Shown here in pieces: positions 1-9,063 of a stretch of 36,422 nt of DNA. A model generated the notes under the pieces. It ran no database searches, was not told where the DNA came from, and saw only the letters and a program-made list of their open reading frames with translations. Numbering within the stretch: position 1 is the stretch's first letter; each line of letters opens with the position of its first letter. Location of the stretch: positions 1 to 36,422 of the forward strand of contig JANQEJ010000216.1 of assembly GCA_028278425.1 (NCBI GenBank). Direction: 5' to 3'. The translations under genes and the position numbers were made by a program. Source of the DNA: Planctomycetota bacterium (lineage in GTDB: Bacteria; Planctomycetota; UBA1135; GCA-002686595).

Positions 1-4
1 GGGA

Positions 5-97
5 TGGCGGAGAGGGCGGGATTCGAACCCGCGGACCCCGAATAGTGGAGTCACCAGATTAGCAATCTAGCGCATTCAGCCGCTCTGCCACCTCTCC
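5..97 (-). tRNA. tRNA-Ser (anticodon GCU), CCA encoded
   Basis: Reading the minus strand from 97 gives a complete class II tRNA. The 7-bp acceptor stem is GGAGAGG (97-91) paired with CCTCTCC (15-9), followed by discriminator G (8) and an encoded CCA (7-5). The anticodon loop TTGCTAA in the GATTGCTAATC arm gives anticodon GCU, which reads AGC/AGU. A long variable arm typical of tRNA-Ser is present, and the T-arm is GCGGG-TTCGAAT-CCCGC. All of this is seen directly. The downstream flank lies outside the window. Confidence 0.97.
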
Positions 98-119
98 GCT
101 CGGGGCTTCGGGGGCGAGG

Positions 120-148
120 ATCCTATCCATGCCGTGGTGGGCGGGCAA
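120..148 (-). promoter_or_regulatory. Candidate sigma-70-type promoter of tRNA-Ser
   Basis: On the minus strand TTGCCC (148-143) is followed by a 17-base spacer and TAGGAT (125-120). Each hexamer matches four of six consensus positions and the spacing is ideal. The predicted start would be near 113, about 16 bases before the mature 5' end of the tRNA at 97. The location and spacing support the call, but the match is by eye only. Confidence 0.5.
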
Positions 149-279
149 GGTTGCGCGGCCGGTGGGCGGGACCGCGCCGCGGCGGGCGACGCGTCTGCGC
201 ACTATGACCGATACCGCTCGGCGTATCCGGTTCCGAAACTTTGCGGCTCCAACGCAACCCCCCGACCTGAGAGGCGCAC

Positions 280-1494
280 ATGCTGTCGATTTCCCTCGCG
301 GTTCTCGCCCCTGCTCTCCTCGCCCCCCAGCAGGAGGAGCCCGCACCCGAGTCGTCGCCGTGGAAGGTGGCCTTCACGGAGGGGGACGTCTGGCTCAAGT
401 TCCGCTACCGCTTCGAGTACGTCGACCAGGACGGCGTCCCGCGCGAGGGGGAGGCCTCGACCCTGCGCACGGTGGTCGGTTACCGCACGCCGGTCTACGA
501 GGGGTTCTCCGGACTGATCGAGTTCGAGGATGTCACGCCGATCGGCAACGAGGACTACGACCCCGATCCGACGGGCCCGCCCTCGCCCTTCCCCGTCGTC
601 GCGGACCCCGACGGGACGGAGGTGAACCAGGTCTACGTGCAGTACGACTCGGCCGAGGGCACGTCGGTCAAGGCGGGGCGCCAGCGGATCACGCTCGACA
701 ACCACCGCTTCGTCGGCAACGTCGGCTGGCGGCAGAACGAGCAGACCTTCGACGCGGCGTCGGTCACGATCGGCGGGCCGTGGGAGACCGAGGTCTACTA
801 CGCCTTCCTCCACAACGTGAACCGGATCTTCGGGGACGACTCGCCGATCGGGGACCACCGCATGGCGTCGCACCTGCTCAACGTCTCGCGGCCGGTCGGT
901 TCGGCGGGGGACCTGATCGCGTACGCGTATCACCTCGACTACGACGACGTCGACGCGTTCTCCACGACGACGTTCGGCGCGCGCCTGGCGGGCAAGACCG
1001 GACGGGACGAGGGGCTGAACCTCCTCTGGGCGGGCGAGGCGGCGAAGCAGATCGACGCGGGCAACAACCCGGGCGACGTCGACGCCATCTACTACCTGGC
1101 GGAGCTCGGCGCGAACTCCGGGGCCACGACGGTCCAGGCGGGCTACGAGGTGCTCGGTGGCTCGAGCGATCCCGCGGACACCTTCCAGACGCCGCTCGCC
1201 ACCGGGCACAAGTTCAACGGGTGGGCGGACAAGTTCCTCTCGACGCCGGCCGGCGGGCTCGAGGACGTCTACGTCTCCGCCACGGCGAAGCTCGGTCCGA
1301 CCAAGCTCCAGGTCGTCTACCACGACTTCCAGGCGAACGACGGCGGCATGGACTACGGGACCGAGCTCGACGCAAGCCTGGTCGTACCGTTCGGCGAATC
1401 CGTCACCGCGGGGCTCAAGTACGCCAACTACATGGAGGACGGCTTCGCCACCGACACGACCAAGGCCTGGGCCTGGTTGGCGTTCACCCCCTGA
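280..1494 (+). CDS. Outer-membrane beta-barrel protein, alginate-export/porin-like
   Basis: A 404-residue protein. It starts with a short hydrophobic signal peptide (about residues 1-16, cleavage near the APQQEE stretch). The rest alternates aromatic and polar residues in a strand-turn-strand pattern, as expected of a barrel in the outer membrane. The opening WLKFRYRFEYVDQDG, the later AGRQRITLDNHRFVGNVGW segment and repeated acidic turns resemble the alginate-export family of porins (PF13372), which are common as catch-all annotations in Planctomycetota and Gammaproteobacteria. The likely role is passage of a small or oligomeric anionic solute, but the substrate cannot be read from sequence. 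The ATG at 280 has a GAGAGG ribosome-binding site just upstream. The gene stands alone, with 81 bases before the ABC transporter. The barrel nature is fairly sure; the alginate link is only a family name. Confidence 0.75.
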   Translation: MLSISLAVLAPALLAPQQEEPAPESSPWKVAFTEGDVWLKFRYRFEYVDQDGVPREGEASTLRTVVGYRTPVYEGFSGLIEFEDVTPIGNEDYDPDPTGPPSPFPVVADPDGTEVNQVYVQYDSAEGTSVKAGRQRITLDNHRFVGNVGWRQNEQTFDAASVTIGGPWETEVYYAFLHNVNRIFGDDSPIGDHRMASHLLNVSRPVGSAGDLIAYAYHLDYDDVDAFSTTTFGARLAGKTGRDEGLNLLWAGEAAKQIDAGNNPGDVDAIYYLAELGANSGATTVQAGYEVLGGSSDPADTFQTPLATGHKFNGWADKFLSTPAGGLEDVYVSATAKLGPTKLQVVYHDFQANDGGMDYGTELDASLVVPFGESVTAGLKYANYMEDGFATDTTKAWAWLAFTP

Positions 1495-1563
1495 CAGCCC
1501 GCGTCCGTCGCGAACGCGACGACATCCGCCGCTCCGGCGCGAGCCGATCCCGCGCCGGCGCCG

Positions 1564-1569
1564 TATGCT
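1564..1569 (+). promoter_or_regulatory. Candidate -10 hexamer (TATGCT) for a leaderless transcript
   Basis: TATGCT lies six bases before the ATG at 1576, and no ribosome-binding site is visible. A start site at the usual distance would fall on or next to the start codon. The same arrangement (TATCCT, seven bases) precedes the ygfK-like gene. No convincing -35 element is seen. Evidence is weak for one site and better for the pair. Confidence 0.3.
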
Positions 1570-1575
1570 TCGTCG

Positions 1576-3378
1576 ATGGCCTCCCCGTCGACCGCGCAGG
1601 CCCTGCGGCGTCTCCTCGCGTACGCGCGCCCGCACCGCGGGCGGATCCGCCTGGCGGTCCTCTGCTCGGTCCTCAACAAGATCCTCGACATCGCGCCGCC
1701 GGCGCTGATCGGGATGGCGGTCGACATCGTGGTGCAGCGCGAGGAGTCGCTGCTCGCGTCCCTCGGCGTGGTCGACGTCGTCGCGCAGCTCTGGGTGCTC
1801 GGCGGCTTGACGCTCGTGATCTGGACGCTCGAGTCGGTTTTCGACTACGCGCAGAAGCTCTTGTGGCGCAACCTCGCCCAGACCGTCCAGCACGAGCTGC
1901 GCCTCGACGCCTACCGCCATGTGCAGGGCCTCGAGCTCGCCTTCTTCGAGGACGCGCAGAGCGGCGGGCTGATGTCCGTGCTGAACGACGACGTCAACCA
2001 GCTTGAACGCTTCCTCGACGTCGGCGCGAGCGATCTGGTCAAGGTGGCGACGACGGTCATCGTGATCAGCGGCGTCTTCCTCTACCTCGCGCCGAGCGCG
2101 GCGTGGATGGCGATGGTGCCGATGCCGTTCATCCTCTGGGGATCGGTCTACTACCAGAAGAAGCTCCAGACGCGCTACGCCGACGTGCGCGAGGAGGTGG
2201 GCCTTCTGAACTCGGAGCTCGCGGGCAACCTCGGCGGCATCGCGACGATTAAGAGCTTCGCCGCCGAGGAGCGCGAGGCCGAGCGCATCCGCCGCCGCAG
2301 CGAGGCGTACCGCGCGAGCAACCGCCGCGCGATCCTGCTCTCCTCGGCCTTCTCGCCGCTGATCCGGCTCGTGATCGTGTGCGGCTTCACCGCGATGGTG
2401 ATCGCCGGCGGGCTCCTGGTGCTCGACGGCCGGCTCGCGGTCGCGGCGTACACCCTGATGATCTTCCTCACGCAGCGGCTCCTGTGGCCGTTGACCACGC
2501 TGGGGGAGACCTTCGACCTCTACCAGCGGGCGATGGCCTCGACGACGCGCGTGCTCGACCTGCTCGAGCGCGACCCCGCGGTCGACGACGGCACGCGGCG
2601 TCTCGACGAGGTCCGCGGCGAGCTGCGCTTCGAGGGCGTGTCCTTCGCCTACCGCGGTCGCGAGCCGGTGTTCCGCGGCCTCGACCTCGCGCTGCCGGCC
2701 GGCGAGACGACGGCGATCGTCGGCGCCACCGGCTCGGGCAAGAGCACGCTGGTGAAGCTCTGCCTGCGGTTCTACGACGTCGACGCCGGGAGCGTCCGCC
2801 TCGACGGGGTCGAGCTGCGCGACCTTGCGCTCGCGAACCTGCGCGGCGCGATCGGGCTCGTCTCGCAGGACGTGTTCCTCTTCCACGGCACGGTGCGCGA
2901 GAACATCGCCTACGGCCGCCCGGGCGCGACGGACGCGGAGGTCGAGGAGGCCGCCCGCGTCGCCGAGGCGGACGCCTTCATCCGCGCGCTTCCCGAGGGC
3001 TACGAGACCCTCGTGGGCGAGCGCGGCCAGAAGCTCTCCGGTGGCCAGCGCCAGCGCATCTCGATCGCGCGGGCCGTGCTCAAGGACCCGCCGATCCTCG
3101 TGCTCGACGAGGCGACGTCCGCCGTCGACAACGAGACCGAGGCGGCGATCCAGCGCTCCCTGGCGCGCATCGCCGTCGGCCGCACGACGATCGTCATCGC
3201 CCATCGCCTGTCGACGGTGCGCCACGCCGACACGATCCACGTCCTCGAGGGCGGCGTCGTGCGCGAGAGCGGCCGCCACGAGGAGTTGCTCGCGCGCGAC
3301 GGCCTCTACGCGGCGCTCTGGAGCGTCCAGACCGGCGCCGCCGTGTCGCCCGGAACCGTCGCCGGAAGGAGCGGATAG
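1576..3378 (+). CDS. ABC exporter half-transporter (fused membrane and ATPase domains)
   Basis: A 600-residue protein of the MsbA/BmrA-like exporter class, working as a homo- or heterodimer in the inner membrane. The N-terminal half (about residues 20-305) holds the hydrophobic helices of a type IV exporter membrane domain, including the [17 protein letters not shown] coupling region. The ATPase domain follows: Walker [10 protein letters not shown] near residue 385, Q-loop SQD, signature LSGGQRQR near 487, Walker [13 protein letters not shown] near 508, and H-loop IAHRLSTV near 539. All nucleotide-binding residues are present, so it should be active. The substrate is unknown; relatives export lipids, peptides or drugs. 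No second half-transporter is adjacent. A GNAT gene follows after 14 bases and is probably co-transcribed. Length and motif order are normal for the family. Confidence 0.93.
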   Translation: MASPSTAQALRRLLAYARPHRGRIRLAVLCSVLNKILDIAPPALIGMAVDIVVQREESLLASLGVVDVVAQLWVLGGLTLVIWTLESVFDYAQKLLWRNLAQTVQHELRLDAYRHVQGLELAFFEDAQSGGLMSVLNDDVNQLERFLDVGASDLVKVATTVIVISGVFLYLAPSAAWMAMVPMPFILWGSVYYQKKLQTRYADVREEVGLLNSELAGNLGGIATIKSFAAEEREAERIRRRSEAYRASNRRAILLSSAFSPLIRLVIVCGFTAMVIAGGLLVLDGRLAVAAYTLMIFLTQRLLWPLTTLGETFDLYQRAMASTTRVLDLLERDPAVDDGTRRLDEVRGELRFEGVSFAYRGREPVFRGLDLALPAGETTAIVGATGSGKSTLVKLCLRFYDVDAGSVRLDGVELRDLALANLRGAIGLVSQDVFLFHGTVRENIAYGRPGATDAEVEEAARVAEADAFIRALPEGYETLVGERGQKLSGGQRQRISIARAVLKDPPILVLDEATSAVDNETEAAIQRSLARIAVGRTTIVIAHRLSTVRHADTIHVLEGGVVRESGRHEELLARDGLYAALWSVQTGAAVSPGTVAGRSG

Positions 3379-3392
3379 CTCAGGAGTGCCAG

Positions 3393-3833
3393 ATGTCCGA
3401 GATCACGTTGCGAGAGATCGTGCAGGAGAACCTCGACGCCGTCCTGAAGCTCGACGTCGCCGAGGACCAGCGGCAGTTCGTCGCGACCAACACCGTGTCC
3501 CTCGCCCAGGCCTATGTCTCACCGAAAGCCTGGCCGCGCGCGATCTACGCCGGTGAGCTCCCGGTCGGCTTCGTGATGCTGTCGATCGATCGCGAAAAGC
3601 CCGAGTACTGGGTCTGGCGCTTCATGATCGGCGCCGAGCACCAGGGTAAGGGCTACGGGCGCGCAGCGATTCGCGCGGTCGTCGAACACGTGCGCGCGCT
3701 TCCGCGCGCGACCGAGCTGCTCCTCTCCTTCGTGCCGGAGCCCGGCAACCCGCGGCCCTTCTACGAGTCGCTCGGCTTCGAGCTGACCGGCGAGGAGGAC
3801 CAGGGCGAGAAGGTGATGCGGCTCGCCCTGTAG
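3393..3833 (+). CDS. GNAT-family N-acetyltransferase
   Basis: A 146-residue protein. The acetyl-CoA binding motif is [17 protein letters not shown] (about residues 87-103), preceded by the beta-4 strand YWVWRFMIG. The C-terminal [13 protein letters not shown] segment is typical of the fold. The best fit is the diamine/spermidine N-acetyltransferase-like branch (PaiA/BltD/SpeG type), judged from the [17 protein letters not shown] segment, but the acceptor substrate is not certain. The ATG at 3393 is chosen because it directly follows the ABC transporter stop, has AGGAG upstream and gives a complete domain; an in-frame extension further upstream would run through the transporter gene. It probably forms a two-gene unit with the ABC exporter, which would fit acetylation plus export of amines or drugs. 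That link is inference. It converges with the CBS gene, with only 7 bases between the two stops. Confidence 0.9.
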   Translation: MSEITLREIVQENLDAVLKLDVAEDQRQFVATNTVSLAQAYVSPKAWPRAIYAGELPVGFVMLSIDREKPEYWVWRFMIGAEHQGKGYGRAAIRAVVEHVRALPRATELLLSFVPEPGNPRPFYESLGFELTGEEDQGEKVMRLAL

Positions 3834-3840
3834 CGACTTC

Positions 3841-4644
3841 TCAGATCCGCTGCAGCCCGAGGGCGCAGGGGATCATCAGGTCGACCGTCGTCGTGATGCC
3901 GACGAGCTTGCCGGACGAGAGAACGGGCAGCGCGCTGATCCGCTCCGCCGACAGGATCAAGGCGGCGGACGAGAGCCGCTGCTCGGGCGCGGCGGTCTCG
4001 GGAACCGCGCTCATGATCTCGCGCACGAGCGCGAGGTCGAGCTGACCCCGGCCGCGCATCCTCCGCACGTCGCGGTCGGAGACGATGCCGACCACCTTGT
4101 CGCCGGTGGTGACCGGGAGGTGGCGGACGTGCTTCTCCTGCATCAGCGCGGCCGCCTCGTCGCCGGTGGCTTCGCCGTCGATGGTCGCCGGCTCGCGCGT
4201 CATGTGCTCCTCGATGCGCGCGTCGTCGTCGGGGCCGATGTCGCCCTTGCGGCACGCGTCCGCGTAGGCGCGCAGGATGTCGATCTCGGTGACCATGCCC
4301 GCGACCGTTCCCGCGCTGAGCACGGGAACGCAGCCGATCCGCCGCTGGATGAGGAGGCCCAGCGCGGCGTTGAGCGGCTCGTCGGGCGCGACGGTGGCGA
4401 CGGGCTTCTGCATGATCTCCTCGACGCTGCGCGACGGCGCTTCGACGATCTCGCGCTGGCGCGGGCTGAGCCAACCGGTGGCGTCGAGCACGTCGCGGTC
4501 GGAGAGCACTCCCACGAGCTCGGCGTCGTCCAGCACCGGGAGGTGGCGGATGTCGTGCTCGTCCATGAGGTCCATGGCGCGGTCGAGCCGGGCCTTGCCG
4601 GCCACCGTGAGCGGATCCTGGGTCATGATCGCGGCGACGTTCAT
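3841..4644 (-). CDS. Protein with four CBS domains
   Basis: A 267-residue soluble protein made of two Bateman modules, each a pair of CBS domains (about residues 5-58, 75-130, 148-198 and 212-265). Typical CBS repeats are visible: IMTQDPLTV, HDIRHLPVLDDAELVGVLSDRDV, IMQKPVATVAPDEPLNAA, CVPVLSAGTVAGMVTEIDIL, KHVRHLPVTTGDKVVGIVSDRDV and ISALPVLSSGKLVGITTTVDL. CBS pairs usually bind adenosine nucleotides and regulate a partner. No catalytic or DNA-binding domain is attached, so it is a stand-alone sensor of unknown partner. The start at 4644 follows a strong GGAGGAG site nine bases upstream; in-frame reading further upstream continues open but has no domain. It is divergent from the membrane gene at 4819. 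Confidence 0.92.
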   Translation of the reverse strand: MNVAAIMTQDPLTVAGKARLDRAMDLMDEHDIRHLPVLDDAELVGVLSDRDVLDATGWLSPRQREIVEAPSRSVEEIMQKPVATVAPDEPLNAALGLLIQRRIGCVPVLSAGTVAGMVTEIDILRAYADACRKGDIGPDDDARIEEHMTREPATIDGEATGDEAAALMQEKHVRHLPVTTGDKVVGIVSDRDVRRMRGRGQLDLALVREIMSAVPETAAPEQRLSSAALILSAERISALPVLSSGKLVGITTTVDLMIPCALGLQRI

Positions 4645-4818
4645 TTCTCGTGCTCCTCCGGTTTCGGCGGTCGGCGGCGGTGGATGTCGAGATTGTCGAC
4701 GGTGGAGACCGGCCCCGGAGCACGGATTGTTCCGTAGGCGCACCCGGCGAAGGGCGTACGGCGCCGGCCGAAGCCCGCCGGGCTCAAGCGGAGCTCCCGG
4801 AATCCCGAAGAGAGCCCT

Positions 4819-5469
4819 ATGTCTTCGCACCGCTCGGAGCCCGTCGGGCCCTTCGGCGGGCTTCGGCCCTGGCCGCGCCGCATCCTGTCGTTCCTGACGG
4901 TCTACGTGGCCTGTGCGCTGCTCTTCCAGCTCGGGGGCGCGACGCCGAGCTGGGGGCCCGGTTCCTCCCTCGAGGCCTTCAGCGCGGGGCTCTTCGCCAT
5001 GCTGGCGGTGATGGCGCTCGTGCTGGCGAAGCGCACGGCGGGTTGGCACAAGGCCTTCTGGGTGGCGTCCTTCTGCGCCCTCGCCGCGCTGGGAGCGGAC
5101 GAGGTCTTCGAGCTCCACGAATCGGGGAGCGCCGGCCTCGCCACGGACCATCTCAAGGTGGGGCTCTGGATCGGCGCCGCGGGAGCGCTCGCGATCGTCC
5201 ACTGGCTGGAACGCCCGTCGCGCGGGGCGCAGGCCGCGATGGCGGTGGGCTACGCGCTGCACACGGTCTACCTGGTCGCCGAGCTCGGGGACGGCGGCTA
5301 CTTCAACCTGCCGCTGGCGGAAGCGACGCTCGAGTTGTCGGAGGGAATCGCCGAGGTGCTGATGCTCTCCGCGTACCTGCTCGCGTTCGGCGCGATGGCC
5401 ACCGAGCCCGACGAGGTCGAGGAAGCGCGCGAGCTCGACGAGCCGCCCGCGACCAGGAAAGCGGCCTGA
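4819..5469 (+). CDS. Six-helix membrane protein with acidic/His motif, unknown function
   Basis: A 216-residue integral membrane protein with six hydrophobic segments (about residues 22-42, 52-71, 79-95, 112-130, 138-155 and 173-194). Charged residues sit in or at the membrane segments: ADEVFELHE (93-101), DH (110-111), H149 and ELSEGIAEV (172-180). This layout of D/E, HE and a late ExxE resembles a widespread but uncharacterised class of bacterial membrane proteins, and suggests a buried metal or proton site. I recognise no named family and give no function. The cytoplasmic tail (197-216) is strongly charged. The start has GAAGAGAG upstream. The gene is divergent from the CBS gene across 174 bases in which I see no other gene, and it converges with the next gene with 9 bases between stops. 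Confidence 0.82.
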   Translation: MSSHRSEPVGPFGGLRPWPRRILSFLTVYVACALLFQLGGATPSWGPGSSLEAFSAGLFAMLAVMALVLAKRTAGWHKAFWVASFCALAALGADEVFELHESGSAGLATDHLKVGLWIGAAGALAIVHWLERPSRGAQAAMAVGYALHTVYLVAELGDGGYFNLPLAEATLELSEGIAEVLMLSAYLLAFGAMATEPDEVEEARELDEPPATRKAA

Positions 5470-5478
5470 GACGCTTCC

Positions 5479-8400
5479 CTACCGGACGCGGAGCTCGATC
5501 CTGCGCTCCGGCTGGCCGGCGAGGGTCACCGTCTTCTTCGTCTTCTGGCCGCTCTCGGTCTCCGCGAAGAGGTCGTACCGCCCCGGCGGGAACGGACCCA
5601 TGCGCTGCGCGCGTTCGCCCGTGTTGTTCGCGAGGAGGTCCATCATCTCCTGCATGGAGCGCATCGAGCCGAGCTCGCGGCCGCTCGCGTCGCGTAGGCT
5701 GACGGTGGCGTCGACGTCCTTGCTGCTCTGGTCGACGACCGTGACGATCAGGATCGTGCCGGCGGTGAGCGTCGCGACGCCCTGCGCCTCGCCGCCGGCG
5801 GGGACGCGGACCGGCTCGCTCTCGGCGCTGGCGTGCGTCGACGTGCGCGCGCTGAAGGTGTAGTCGCCGGGGGCGAGGCCCTTGTACGAGAAGCGGCCGC
5901 CAGCGTCGGTCGTCACCATCGTGAAGTATTCGAGCAGCCGCCCGCTGGCGTCGCGAATGTAGATCGCGGCGTCCTGGACCGGCAGGCCGCTCTCGTCCTG
6001 GACGAGGCCGTTGAGCACGCCCGGCTCCTCGAGCCGGAAGTCGATCGACTGGAGCCACTCGCCGGCGGCGAGCTGGATGCCGTTCTTCACCACGCGCCCG
6101 CCCGGGCTCTCCCCGCCGAGCACGCCGCCGAAGGCGGTGCCGCCGGCGCCGACCGAGTACGTGTTCGGCGCGAGGTAGGGGAGGTCGTAGTTGCCGTCGT
6201 CGTCGGTGGTCGTGTCGACGTAGCGCCGGCCCAGGAAGCTCCCGAGCGGGATGCCGCCGTCGATGTTGAGCGTGACGCGCGCACCCGCGAGCGGCTTGCC
6301 GTCCGGGCCGGTGACGCGTCCCGAGATCCGTCCGACGGGCAGCTCGATGTCGAACTCGTGCTCGCGGGCGCCGTCCGGAATCGTCTCCGAGAACTCGACG
6401 TTGTTCGCCTGGCCGATGGCCGCGCCCTGCTGGACGGTGATCTGGTAGGGGCCGGTTCGCTCGAGCATGAGCTCGAAGGTGCCGTCCTCAGCGGTCGGCT
6501 CCATCTGCATCGCGCTCATCGACGTGGCGTCGGCAGGCATCACGATCAGCAAGGCGTCGCCGACCGGCTCGCCGGCGTGGGTGACGCGGCCGTGGAACCG
6601 CAGCGGGTCGTCCGCCGGCGCGCCCAACACGACGTGCGTCTCCTCGCCGTCCTCGATGTCGACGAACTCCATCTTCATGTTGGCGATGAAGTCGGCCATC
6701 GCCTCCTCGTTCCCGCGCTCCGGGTCGTCGCCGCCGGTCAGGAAGTTGCCGCTCGAAACGACCTGCCAGTTGCCGGGCTCGAGGTTCTCGGCGCGGAAGG
6801 CGCCGTCGACGTCGGTGGTCACGATGTGCTGGGTCCCGTAGTTCGGCATCTTCTGGACGATCACGGCCTTGCCGGAGTCGGGCTTGCCGTCGTCGTCGTA
6901 GAGCTCGCCCGTCAGGATGCCGCCGACTCGGAGCTGCAGGACGACGCCCTCGACGGTCTCGCCCGTCTCCACGTCGCAGGCGACCGCGTCGCTGCCGGCG
7001 TAGCCCTGGTGCGTGGCGATGAGGTTGCGCGTCCCGGGGTTCAGGTTCGCGAGCCGGAACCTCCCTTCCTGGTCGCAGCGTGTCTCCGGCAGGCCGCCGC
7101 CGCCGCTCCGCGCGAAGCGCATGAGCTCCGCGAGGTCCAGCTCGAGCGTCACCTTGGCGCCGGGGACGGGGTTGCCGCCCGGATCGACGACCACGCCCTC
7201 GACCGCCGCGGCCGGCTCGAGCACGAAGACGAGCTCCTCCGCCGCGCCCGCCGGCGTTTCGACCTCGCGGGACTCCGACCGCGCGAAGCCGGCGGCGTTG
7301 ACGTCGACCTGCCAGGTCCCCGATTCGAGGTCGTCGATGACGAAGGCGCCCTCGTCGTCCTCGAAGAACCACGAGCGGTGCTCCTCGCCCATCCCGAACA
7401 TCGCCGCGCCGCCGCCCTGGGAGGCGCTGATGGAGAACGCGGTTACCGGATCGTCTTCGACGTCGGTGACGCGCCCGCGCAGCGGAACGATCCCTTCGAG
7501 CACGAGCTCGAGGTCTTCACCGGCGGGGACGACGTCCTTGAGCTTGATCAGCCAGATGCCCGCGTGGTCGCCTTCGTCGAGCTTGAGCGAGGCGACGACC
7601 TCGTACTTCGTCTCCGCCAGCCCGGAGATCGCGAAGCGTCCGTCGGCGTCGGACTCGCCCGCGGCGACGTTGCGCGTCTGCATCGACTGCATGCCGGCGA
7701 ACGGGCTCGGCGCCAGCGAGACGACGAGCTTCACGTCCGCTGCCGGCGCGCCGTCGGGGAACGCGACGCGGCCGGTAAGCGAGACGCCGCGCTCGAGGAC
7801 GAGCTCGACGTCGTCGACCAGCGTGCCCTCGAAGACCTCTCCGAGCTCCTGCCGCGCGGGCCGGTACCCCTCGCGCTCGACGGCGAGGTCCACTCCGCCG
7901 GCCGCGACGCCGGCGAGCTCGAAGGTCCCGTCCGCGCCGGTCTCCGCGTCCCGCATCGCGGGGAACACCTGACCGATGATCCCCTTGGCCTTGGCCTCGA
8001 CCATCGCGCCTTCGACGGGCGCGCCCGCGGCGTCGACGACGCGGCCGCGCACGGTGGCGCCGCGGAGCATCGCGATCTCGAGCTCGAGGTGCTGGCCCGG
8101 CTCCACCCGGACGTCGGGGAGCATTTGCACGGCGAAGCGATCGTCCGCCAGGACGAGGATCGCCGGCAGCGCCGGGTTGACGGCGCGGATCTCGAAGCGG
8201 CCCTCGGCGTCGGAGGCGGCGCCGTTCTCCCAGGCCTCGGCGCGGAGCTTCTGCGCGTCGAACCCGCCCGAGATGTCCGGGCCGAGCCCGATCACCAGGC
8301 CCTCGAGGTCGCTCTCCTCGGCCGTCGGTTTCGGCGGCGGCTTGACGGTGCCCGTGATCCGTGCCCCGAGCTCGCCGCGAAGCACCGGCGGCTCGGGCGC

Positions 8401-8973
8401 GGGGAGCGCGAAGGCGGTGGTGCGGCGCGAGAAGGTGTAGCGGGCGCTCAGCGCCAGGTGCGTCTCGCCGGCGTCCGCGGGAAGGGCGATCTTGAAGCTG
8501 CCGTCCGGCTCGGCGGCGGCGTACGAAACGAGCGGCCCCTCGAGCTCGGGCGCCTTCTTCCAGACCTCCTGCGCGGCGCCGTCGTAGAAGCCTCCGGCCG
8601 TCATCTCGCGGTTGAGCGCGACGACGATCACGCGCTCGTCGGTCGGCGCGCCGGCGGGGAGGTCGACGCGGCCCTCGAGCCACTGCTCGCCCTCCGCGCG
8701 CCACGCGGGCGCGGCCGGCGCCTCGGGCGCGACTTCGACCACCTGACGCGCGGGCTCGGGCTCGTCGGTCTGCTTCTCGACCGGCGGAACGACGTCTTCG
8801 GGCGCCGTGAGCTCCGCCGGCTCGGCCGCTTCCGCCGGCGCGGTCGGAACGGCCGGCGCGCGCGTCGCGACCTCGCGCTCGGCGTCGTCGGCGCCGAACA
8901 CGCGGAGGGCGACCCAGACGACCGCGAGGACGAGGACCAGGGCGGTGGCCACGATGGGGAGCTTGCGATTCAT
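5479..8973 (-). CDS. Large anchored protein of repeated carboxypeptidase-regulatory-like domains
   Basis: A 1164-residue protein. Residues about 6-25 form an uncleaved or lipid-free signal anchor, followed by a Pro/Ala/Glu-rich linker to about residue 90. The remainder is a chain of roughly eight to ten beta-sandwich modules of the carboxypeptidase D regulatory-like type. Each opens with a G-R-V/L-x-D-x-x-G-x-P-V-x-G-A-x-V pattern, for example GRVVDAAGAPVEGAMVEA, EGVVVDPGGNPVPGAKVTLE and SGRVTGPDGKPLAGARVTLN, and contains a D-x-x-G-x-F/Y motif. No enzymatic domain is present. Such proteins are extracytoplasmic, and the modules usually act as structural or binding units. It is the last gene of a same-strand run of three surface proteins. 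Two relatives lie at 22159-25469 and one at 10375-12282. No ribosome-binding site is clear before the ATG at 8973. Confidence 0.88.
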   Translation of the reverse strand: MNRKLPIVATALVLVLAVVWVALRVFGADDAEREVATRAPAVPTAPAEAAEPAELTAPEDVVPPVEKQTDEPEPARQVVEVAPEAPAAPAWRAEGEQWLEGRVDLPAGAPTDERVIVVALNREMTAGGFYDGAAQEVWKKAPELEGPLVSYAAAEPDGSFKIALPADAGETHLALSARYTFSRRTTAFALPAPEPPVLRGELGARITGTVKPPPKPTAEESDLEGLVIGLGPDISGGFDAQKLRAEAWENGAASDAEGRFEIRAVNPALPAILVLADDRFAVQMLPDVRVEPGQHLELEIAMLRGATVRGRVVDAAGAPVEGAMVEAKAKGIIGQVFPAMRDAETGADGTFELAGVAAGGVDLAVEREGYRPARQELGEVFEGTLVDDVELVLERGVSLTGRVAFPDGAPAADVKLVVSLAPSPFAGMQSMQTRNVAAGESDADGRFAISGLAETKYEVVASLKLDEGDHAGIWLIKLKDVVPAGEDLELVLEGIVPLRGRVTDVEDDPVTAFSISASQGGGAAMFGMGEEHRSWFFEDDEGAFVIDDLESGTWQVDVNAAGFARSESREVETPAGAAEELVFVLEPAAAVEGVVVDPGGNPVPGAKVTLELDLAELMRFARSGGGGLPETRCDQEGRFRLANLNPGTRNLIATHQGYAGSDAVACDVETGETVEGVVLQLRVGGILTGELYDDDGKPDSGKAVIVQKMPNYGTQHIVTTDVDGAFRAENLEPGNWQVVSSGNFLTGGDDPERGNEEAMADFIANMKMEFVDIEDGEETHVVLGAPADDPLRFHGRVTHAGEPVGDALLIVMPADATSMSAMQMEPTAEDGTFELMLERTGPYQITVQQGAAIGQANNVEFSETIPDGAREHEFDIELPVGRISGRVTGPDGKPLAGARVTLNIDGGIPLGSFLGRRYVDTTTDDDGNYDLPYLAPNTYSVGAGGTAFGGVLGGESPGGRVVKNGIQLAAGEWLQSIDFRLEEPGVLNGLVQDESGLPVQDAAIYIRDASGRLLEYFTMVTTDAGGRFSYKGLAPGDYTFSARTSTHASAESEPVRVPAGGEAQGVATLTAGTILIVTVVDQSSKDVDATVSLRDASGRELGSMRSMQEMMDLLANNTGERAQRMGPFPPGRYDLFAETESGQKTKKTVTLAGQPERRIELRVR

Positions 8974-9022
8974 GGGCGCGATGGGGAGCGGTCCAAGGGT
9001 TTCGGGGCGACCGAGCGGCCGC

Positions 9023-9028
9023 CTTATA
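9023..9028 (-). promoter_or_regulatory. Candidate -10 hexamer (TATAAG) before the 1164-residue surface protein
   Basis: In the 90-base gap upstream of the gene starting at 8973, the minus strand carries TATAAG (9028-9023), five of six consensus bases. This is a rare AT-rich island in a GC-rich gap. No good -35 is seen at the right distance. It would give a leader of about 40 bases and allow the gene to be transcribed apart from the gene upstream. Confidence 0.35.
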
Positions 9029-9063
9029 CGGCGCCGCCGGCCGCGAATTCGCGCCGAACCGCG

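Noticed and set aside
202..3279. 1025-codon open frame on the minus strand
   Set aside because: It is antisense to the porin, ABC transporter and their gap; the product is Arg/Asp/Val-rich without motifs, a shadow of high third-position GC.
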